A stretch of 64,000 bases of DNA from contig JAWKQO010000001.1 in NCBI GenBank assembly GCA_041390105.1, forward strand, positions 1,490,001-1,554,000, given 5' to 3'. The translations under genes and the position numbers were made by a program. Below the pieces are notes generated by a model. That model was not told the origin of the DNA, did not search any database, and was given only the letters and a program-made list of their open reading frames with translations. The stretch comes from Gemmatimonadota bacterium. GTDB taxonomy: Bacteria; Gemmatimonadota; Gemmatimonadetes; Longimicrobiales; Gaopeijiaceae. Shown here piece by piece: positions 59,721 to 64,000 of the stretch (position 1 is the first letter of the stretch; every line of letters starts with the position of its first letter).

Positions 59721-62453
59721 CTACTCCGCGCGGAGCGCCACGGTGGGCTCCACCCGGGTGGCCCGCCAGGCCGGAACGGCACCCGCTGCCAGCGCCACCA
59801 GACACAGCACCACCGTGACGCCGGCCAGTACGACGGGATCACGAGCGGGCACGGCGTACAGCAGCGGCGCGAGCCGCGGGGCCAGCAGAAGTGCGACCAC
59901 CAACCCGAGCACCAACCCCGTCCCGGCCACCCGCGCCACATCTGCGAGCACCAGCCGGACGATCCACCCGGGCGTGGCCCCCAGAGCCCCCCGGATCCCG
60001 ATTTCCGGTACGCGGCGGGTGACATCGAAGGCGAAGACGCTGTAGATCCCCACGGCCGCCACCACCAAGGCCAGCGCTCCGAACAGTGTGAAGAGCGTCG
60101 CGCCCAACTGCCACGCCCGCGCTTGGGGATCGAGGATCTCGCGGTAGCCTCGCACTGCGGCGAAGCGGATGCGAGAATCGAAGCCCTCCAGCTCCCGGCG
60201 CAAAGACTGCTGCACATCCGCGGCCCCCGGACGCACTCGCACGAAGAGCGTGCGCGGCGGATAGTCGTTCAGATGCTGGGCCAGCGGCAGGTAGTAGAGC
60301 GCCTCGTCCGGTTCGATGAGGCCTTGGCGATGCGCGTTTTCGACGACGCCCACCACAGTCGTACAGGTCTCGGCATCGCGCCCGATCAGAACGCAGCGCC
60401 CGATCGGATCCTGATCGGGCCACAGCCGCGAAGCCAGATACTCGTTGACCACCATCACGGGCAGCGTGCCTTCGGCGTCACTGTCCTCGATGCCCCGCCC
60501 ACGCCGGACCTCGAGGCCCATGGTGGAGAGGAACTGCGGGCTCACGGCATTGAGGTAGGGGCCACCACCGGGAAAGTGGGGTAGCGAGTCCAGTCCGGGG
60601 GCGCGAAACTCCGCGCTCCAGCTATCGCGGAAGGGCATGCTGAAGGCCAAGGCAGCCTGATCGACCACAGGCAGCGCCCCTGCACGCTCCTGCGCACGTT
60701 CGTACAGATCCGCCAACGGCGAGGTGGCCGACGGCAGAGGGTTTCCACCCTCATCGGCTTCCAGTCGCACCGTGTACAGCCCGTCCGGATCGAAGCCGAG
60801 GTCGATCCCCCGCACCGCGGAAAGGCTGCGCACGAACAGCCCCGCTCCCACGAGCAGCAACACGGAGAGCCCCGGCTGGAGAACCAGGAGCGCGGTACGC
60901 ACCCGGCTCCGCCCCAGACTGCTGCGGCCATCCCCCGCACGCAGTCCTTCGATGACGTCCGTACGGGTCGCAGACATCGCGGGCGCCACACCCGCCAGCA
61001 CGCCGGCCAGCAGCGTCACGCCCAGTGTCGCCAAGCCGACGCGCGGGTCCCAGCCCACGCCCGACCAGTCGACGTCCGGCAGCAGGGTCCTGCGCACCAC
61101 CGCACCACCCCAGGTCGCCAAGGCCATGGCGGCGAATGCCGCGAAGACGGCCAGCAAGAGGCTCTCTCCCAAGACCATGAAGGCCAGGCGTTCACGGGGG
61201 ATCCCGAGCGAGACCCGCACGGCCAGCTCGCGCCGCCGCTGGCTGGCGCGGGCGAGAAAGAGGTTGGCGACATTGGCACAGGCGATCAGCAGCACCACGA
61301 GCGACACGCCGGCCAGCCAGACCGAGACACGCGCAACGCTGCCCGGCCCTCCACTCTCGCCCTCCGGTCCCCGCGCCACGATGGACGAGACGGCGACGAT
61401 GCTCGCCTCGGGATCGTACGAGCCGCCGGCATCCGCCCTGCCAGCGCGGTGCAGCGCGGTCAGCTCCGCCTCCACCCGGGCCACGCTCACGGTGTCGGCC
61501 AGTCTCGCAACCGCGTTGACCCACCAGTCGTTCCGGCTGTCGGAGGCGTTGCCCATGACCTCGAAGCCATACTTCTCGAGGGGAAGCCACAGGTCCACGC
61601 GGCGAAGCTCCATCCCCGTGAACCGTTGCGGAGCCACCCCCACGATGTCGAAGGCCTCGCCACCCAACTCGATCGTCCGGCCCACCACGCCCGGATCACC
61701 GCCAAACGCCGATTGCCACAGCTCGTATCCCAGCACCGCCACGGTAGGGCCGCCGACGCGGTCCTCGTCGCGCGTGTAGAAGCGACCCAGCGCGGGCTGC
61801 ACGCCCAAGGTCGGGAAGAACGCAGCTTGGGCGAGCGCCGCCCGCACGCGGATAGAGCCGGGCCCCCGTCCCATCGTGACTTCGCCCCAGGATGAGTAGG
61901 CCGCAAGCGAGCGAATGGTGCGCGCGCCTTCCCAGTCCTCGACATCGGGATACGAAAGGGTGTTGTCGACGATCAGGTCACCGGGCCGCCACTCCCGGCG
62001 CACGAACAGGCGGCGCACCCGCTCCGCGTTCACCACATGATCGGGCGGTCGCAGGAGCAGTCGATCGACGATCCCGAACATGGTGGCGTTGGCCCCGATT
62101 CCCAGGGCCAGGGTCAGCACGGCCGTCACGGCGAAGCCGGGAGAGCGCCCCAGGCCGCGCAACACGATCTTCCACGCGCTCCACCCGTCCTGTAGGCGGC
62201 GTCGCAGCGCCTCGCCGCGTGCTGTGCGGCGGTCCGTGCGCACGAGCTCCGTCACGTAGCGCTGCTGGTCTCCAAACCGACGCTGAGCCTCGGCACGCGC
62301 CTCTACGGGTGACCAGCCCGCCCGGATCAGCTCTTCGATGGTCTGTTCGAAATGGAACGCCAGTTCGTCCGCGAGATCGGCACGCACGTCACGCCGCACG
62401 TTGCGGATGTCGAAGCTCCGTCCCTCCCCCTCCTGCCTCCCCCGCTCCGCCAT
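59721..62453 (-). CDS. ADOP-family ABC transporter permease (MacB/FtsX type)
   Basis: 910 residues. A roughly 90-residue soluble helical N-terminus (ELAFHFEQTIEELIRAGWSP, ARAEAQRRFGDQQRYVTEL) is characteristic of the acidobacterial duplicated orphan permease family. Then come a first membrane helix (about 107-125, FAVTAVLTLALGIGANATMF), a MacB-like periplasmic domain, three helices, a second periplasmic domain and a final FtsX block (LVVAAVGIYSVFAFDVTRRV, EIGIRGALGATPGWIVRLVL). No ATPase gene is adjacent, as usual for this family. The PadR regulator gene starts 13 bases upstream in the same direction. Substrate unknown; drug or lipid efflux is a plausible role. Confidence 0.92.
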   Translation of the reverse strand: MAERGRQEGEGRSFDIRNVRRDVRADLADELAFHFEQTIEELIRAGWSPVEARAEAQRRFGDQQRYVTELVRTDRRTARGEALRRRLQDGWSAWKIVLRGLGRSPGFAVTAVLTLALGIGANATMFGIVDRLLLRPPDHVVNAERVRRLFVRREWRPGDLIVDNTLSYPDVEDWEGARTIRSLAAYSSWGEVTMGRGPGSIRVRAALAQAAFFPTLGVQPALGRFYTRDEDRVGGPTVAVLGYELWQSAFGGDPGVVGRTIELGGEAFDIVGVAPQRFTGMELRRVDLWLPLEKYGFEVMGNASDSRNDWWVNAVARLADTVSVARVEAELTALHRAGRADAGGSYDPEASIVAVSSIVARGPEGESGGPGSVARVSVWLAGVSLVVLLIACANVANLFLARASQRRRELAVRVSLGIPRERLAFMVLGESLLLAVFAAFAAMALATWGGAVVRRTLLPDVDWSGVGWDPRVGLATLGVTLLAGVLAGVAPAMSATRTDVIEGLRAGDGRSSLGRSRVRTALLVLQPGLSVLLLVGAGLFVRSLSAVRGIDLGFDPDGLYTVRLEADEGGNPLPSATSPLADLYERAQERAGALPVVDQAALAFSMPFRDSWSAEFRAPGLDSLPHFPGGGPYLNAVSPQFLSTMGLEVRRGRGIEDSDAEGTLPVMVVNEYLASRLWPDQDPIGRCVLIGRDAETCTTVVGVVENAHRQGLIEPDEALYYLPLAQHLNDYPPRTLFVRVRPGAADVQQSLRRELEGFDSRIRFAAVRGYREILDPQARAWQLGATLFTLFGALALVVAAVGIYSVFAFDVTRRVPEIGIRGALGATPGWIVRLVLADVARVAGTGLVLGLVVALLLAPRLAPLLYAVPARDPVVLAGVTVVLCLVALAAGAVPAWRATRVEPTVALRAE

Positions 62454-62465
62454 GCCTCGACTCCC

Positions 62466-62816
62466 TCAGGAAACGTTCGTGGCTTTGGCCGCCTTCAACA
62501 CGGCGAAGACCGCCTCGGCGTATTCCACCCACGTGCGGGAATCGTCCTGCAGACGCCTCCGTCCGGATGGGGTCAGCTGATAGAACTTGGCGCGGCGGTT
62601 GGTGTCGGTGAGGCCCCATTCCGCTCGAAGCCAGCCTTTGCGCTCCATGCGGTGCAAGGCCGTGTAGAGCGCCCCGTCCTCGATCTGCAGCCGGTCCCCC
62701 GTCGCGTCTCGGATCCAACTCGCGACGGCGTAGCCGTGCGACGCCCCTCCCTCCAGGGCGTTCAGGACCAGGAGGTCCAGAGTCCCCTGTAACAACCGCA
62801 TCCCTTGCTGCTCCAT
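62466..62816 (-). CDS. PadR-family transcriptional regulator
   Basis: 116 residues from ATG 62816, preceded by AGGAAGGGG; a later ATG (MRLLQGT) is less likely. The winged helix has the PadR signature: LLQGTLDLLVLNALEGGASH, YAVASWIRD and the recognition part IEDGALYTALHRMERKGWLR, with AKFYQLTPSGRRRL as wing. The C-terminal helix is short (PadR-s1 subclass). These regulators repress a neighbouring transporter until a ligand binds. It precedes the ADOP permease by 13 bases, and palindromic repeats sit on its own promoter (62829-62862), fitting autorepression of the pair. Confidence 0.93.
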   Translation of the reverse strand: MEQQGMRLLQGTLDLLVLNALEGGASHGYAVASWIRDATGDRLQIEDGALYTALHRMERKGWLRAEWGLTDTNRRAKFYQLTPSGRRRLQDDSRTWVEYAEAVFAVLKAAKATNVS

Positions 62817-62828
62817 GACCCCTTCCTG

Positions 62829-62862
62829 ACCCCTGAATTGTTAACCCCTGAATTGTTCAGGG
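62829..62862 (-). promoter_or_regulatory. Direct repeat and palindrome, candidate PadR operator
   Basis: ACCCCTGAATTGTT occurs twice in tandem (62829-62842 and 62844-62857, 15-base period). The second copy extends into CCCTGAA-TTG-TTCAGGG (62846-62862), a perfect 7-3-7 palindrome. It overlaps the expected transcription start of the PadR-ADOP operon, ideal for repression. Confidence 0.75.
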
Positions 62863-62892
62863 ATAATGGCGACGGCCCGCTGACGTAGTCAA
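62863..62892 (-). promoter_or_regulatory. Sigma-70-like promoter of the PadR-ADOP operon
   Basis: On the minus strand a -35 box TTGACT (62892-62887), an 18-base spacer and a -10 box CATTAT (62868-62863) can be read, 47-76 bases before the PadR start codon. The repeats at 62829-62862 abut the -10 and cover the start point. Confidence 0.65.
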
Positions 62893-63079
62893 GGGTGACT
62901 CAGGGCGACGGGACGACCCCGTGTCCCCGAGGAAGGGGTCGGGTCCCGCGCCAACCGGCTGACGGGCCGAGGCCCGGGTGACCCTCCGCGGAGCCTCCTG
63001 GCGCCACTGTCCGTGGTAGAGGGCGTCACCCGTTCCGTATGGGGCCTTCTTCATCACCGAGCTCTCCAAGGAGTCAGCG

Positions 63080-63754
63080 ATGGATGGCACGCCGGTCGCG
63101 AACCTGGCGTTCCTCGGCGTGGTTCTCTCTGTCGTGATCGCGGGCGCCACCGCCACCGAGCGCACCGCTCCCGCCGAGGAACGGCGCCGCGTCCGCTTGC
63201 GTGCGCTGTCGTTCGGTGCGCTTTGGCTGCTGCTCACGGCACTGCCCACCGTCAGCGGCCTGCTCGCGCCAGACGGGCGGCTCCCGCCACAGGCGTTCAT
63301 GGGGGCGGTGTTGCTGGCGGCTGTCGCGTTCGCATTGTCACGTCTGGGCGGCGCCATCGCGCGGTCCACGCCGCTTGCCGCACTCGTCGGATTCCAGGGC
63401 TTCCGCCTACCGCTCGAGCTGGTGCTCCATCGGTGGGTCTCCGCGGGAGTGGCGCCGCCCCAGATGACCTGGACCGGCCAGAACCCCGACATCGTGAGCG
63501 GACTCCTCGCGCTGGCAGCCGTGCCGCTGATCAGCCGATCTCGCGTGTTCGCCTGGGTGCCCACCGTGGTGGGGATCCTGCTCCTGGTGAACATCCTTCG
63601 GATCGTGGCCACCTCGTTGCCCGGTCCGCTGCAGCGCTTCCCCGACCCCGTCACGCTCCCCTTCCGTTTCCCGCACGTGTGGATCGGCAGCGTCTGTGTC
63701 GCGGGGGCGCTGGCCGGACACCTCATCACCTTGCGCGCGTTGCGGGCCCGATGA
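63080..63754 (+). CDS. Unknown multi-spanning membrane protein
   Basis: 224 residues from ATG 63080, with AAGGAG 8 bases upstream. About six membrane helices can be drawn: LAFLGVVLSVVIAGATA, FGALWLLLTALPTVSGLL, AFMGAVLLAAVAFALSRL, IVSGLLALAAVPLIS, WVPTVVGILLLVNILRIV and IGSVCVAGALAGHLITL. A soluble loop contains FQGFRLPLELVLHRWVSAG. No family recognised. The stop overlaps the start of the next gene (ATGA), so the two form an operon that runs past the window edge. Confidence 0.7.
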   Translation: MDGTPVANLAFLGVVLSVVIAGATATERTAPAEERRRVRLRALSFGALWLLLTALPTVSGLLAPDGRLPPQAFMGAVLLAAVAFALSRLGGAIARSTPLAALVGFQGFRLPLELVLHRWVSAGVAPPQMTWTGQNPDIVSGLLALAAVPLISRSRVFAWVPTVVGILLLVNILRIVATSLPGPLQRFPDPVTLPFRFPHVWIGSVCVAGALAGHLITLRALRAR

Positions 63755-64000
63755 GCAGCGGCACGCAGACGTCCTGGAATCACAGGCTCCGCGCGGCAAG
63801 CCGGATGCACGCGACGGTCCTGGCGCTCTCGCTGGCGTTCGCCGGCCCGGCCCATTCCGCCACACCCGGCTGGGCGGCTCACCCCCAGCAGGCGTGGGAG
63901 CGCTACGTGGAGGCCCAGCTCGACCTGTCGGCACTCGGCCTGGGCAGCCTGGCGGCCCGCCGTGTTTGGTCCGAGACCGGGTCGCTGGCCGCCGGCACCT
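63751..64000 (+). CDS. Secreted protein, 3' end cut by the window
   Basis: Starts at ATG 63751, overlapping the membrane protein stop by four bases. The first 83 residues are visible: MSSGTQTSWNHRLRAAS, a signal core ATVLALSLAFAGPAHSA, then WERYVEAQLDLSALGLGSLA, which looks helical and amphipathic. The remainder lies beyond the window, so no family call is possible. Confidence 0.6.
   Translation, partial: MSSGTQTSWNHRLRAASRMHATVLALSLAFAGPAHSATPGWAAHPQQAWERYVEAQLDLSALGLGSLAARRVWSETGSLAAGT

Noticed and set aside
1..64000. tRNA, rRNA, CRISPR arrays, insertion sequences, prophage integrases
   Set aside because: I looked for conserved stems, repeat-spacer patterns and transposase or integrase motifs and saw none; a covariance-model scan would be needed to exclude small RNAs.

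Overview
The window is GC-rich DNA from a Gram-negative bacterium with an outer membrane. It holds two TonB-dependent receptors, three secreted VPS10/BNR propeller proteins (one cut by the left edge), two DUF5916 outer-membrane proteins, a PadR/ADOP permease pair, two ECF sigma/anti-sigma pairs and a TPR-CHAT lipoprotein. This combination is typical of Gemmatimonadota and, less so, Acidobacteriota; Gemmatimonadota is the best guess, from gene content only. I see no rRNA, tRNA, CRISPR array, insertion sequence or integrase. Genes occupy nearly all of the sequence, and the very long antisense reading frames are GC-skew shadows.

Layout. 1-2.2 kb: the tail of a VPS10/BNR protein, an NTF2-like secreted protein and a PAP2 phosphatase. 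2.4-8.7 kb: two divergent TonB receptors, then an ECF sigma factor that appears to start at CTG, and its zinc-finger anti-sigma. 8.8-10.2 kb: two small lipoproteins, the second behind a cluster of palindromes. 10.3-16.7 kb: a TetR regulator with an overlapping double palindrome, then a compact run of LolA-like protein, two FtsX-type permeases, ABC ATPase and an outer-membrane barrel, which looks like a complete envelope-spanning export module. 16.8-24.3 kb: DUF5916 protein, TRIC channel, a large M28 peptidase fused to a C-terminal PD40 propeller, and a DUF1360/small Cys-rich protein pair. 24.3-28.6 kb: CocE-type hydrolase divergent from an exported amidase, and a CBS protein. 28.9-32.5 kb: VPS10/BNR protein and a DoxX-like membrane protein with an 18-bp perfect palindrome upstream. 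32.7-38 kb: a minus-strand operon joining a LamG-like secreted protein, DUF5916 protein, LytS-type kinase and LytTR regulator. 38.2-43.5 kb: third VPS10/BNR protein, then a three-gene cassette of unknown proteins. 43.6-45.8 kb: monomeric isocitrate dehydrogenase. 46-51.6 kb: ECF sigma, a membrane anti-sigma-like protein without zinc ligands, TPR-CHAT lipoprotein and an unknown protein. 51.7-59.7 kb: Tat-exported amidase, lipoproteins, gamma-glutamyltransferase, a divergent M19 dipeptidase lacking metal ligands, a stand-alone kinase-N-terminus-like protein and a DUF4159 protein. 59.7-64 kb: ADOP permease and PadR regulator with a readable promoter/operator, a membrane protein and a truncated secreted protein.

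Two themes link the genes. Many are secreted or surface hydrolases acting on peptides and amides (two amidases, CocE, M28, M19, GGT), with TonB receptors for uptake, which suggests scavenging of peptide-derived nutrients. The others are envelope signalling and export modules. The two I consider most worth study are the sigma/anti-sigma/CHAT operon at 46-51.6 kb, which could be a protease-gated sigma switch in the envelope, and the TetR-controlled export module at 10.6-16.7 kb.
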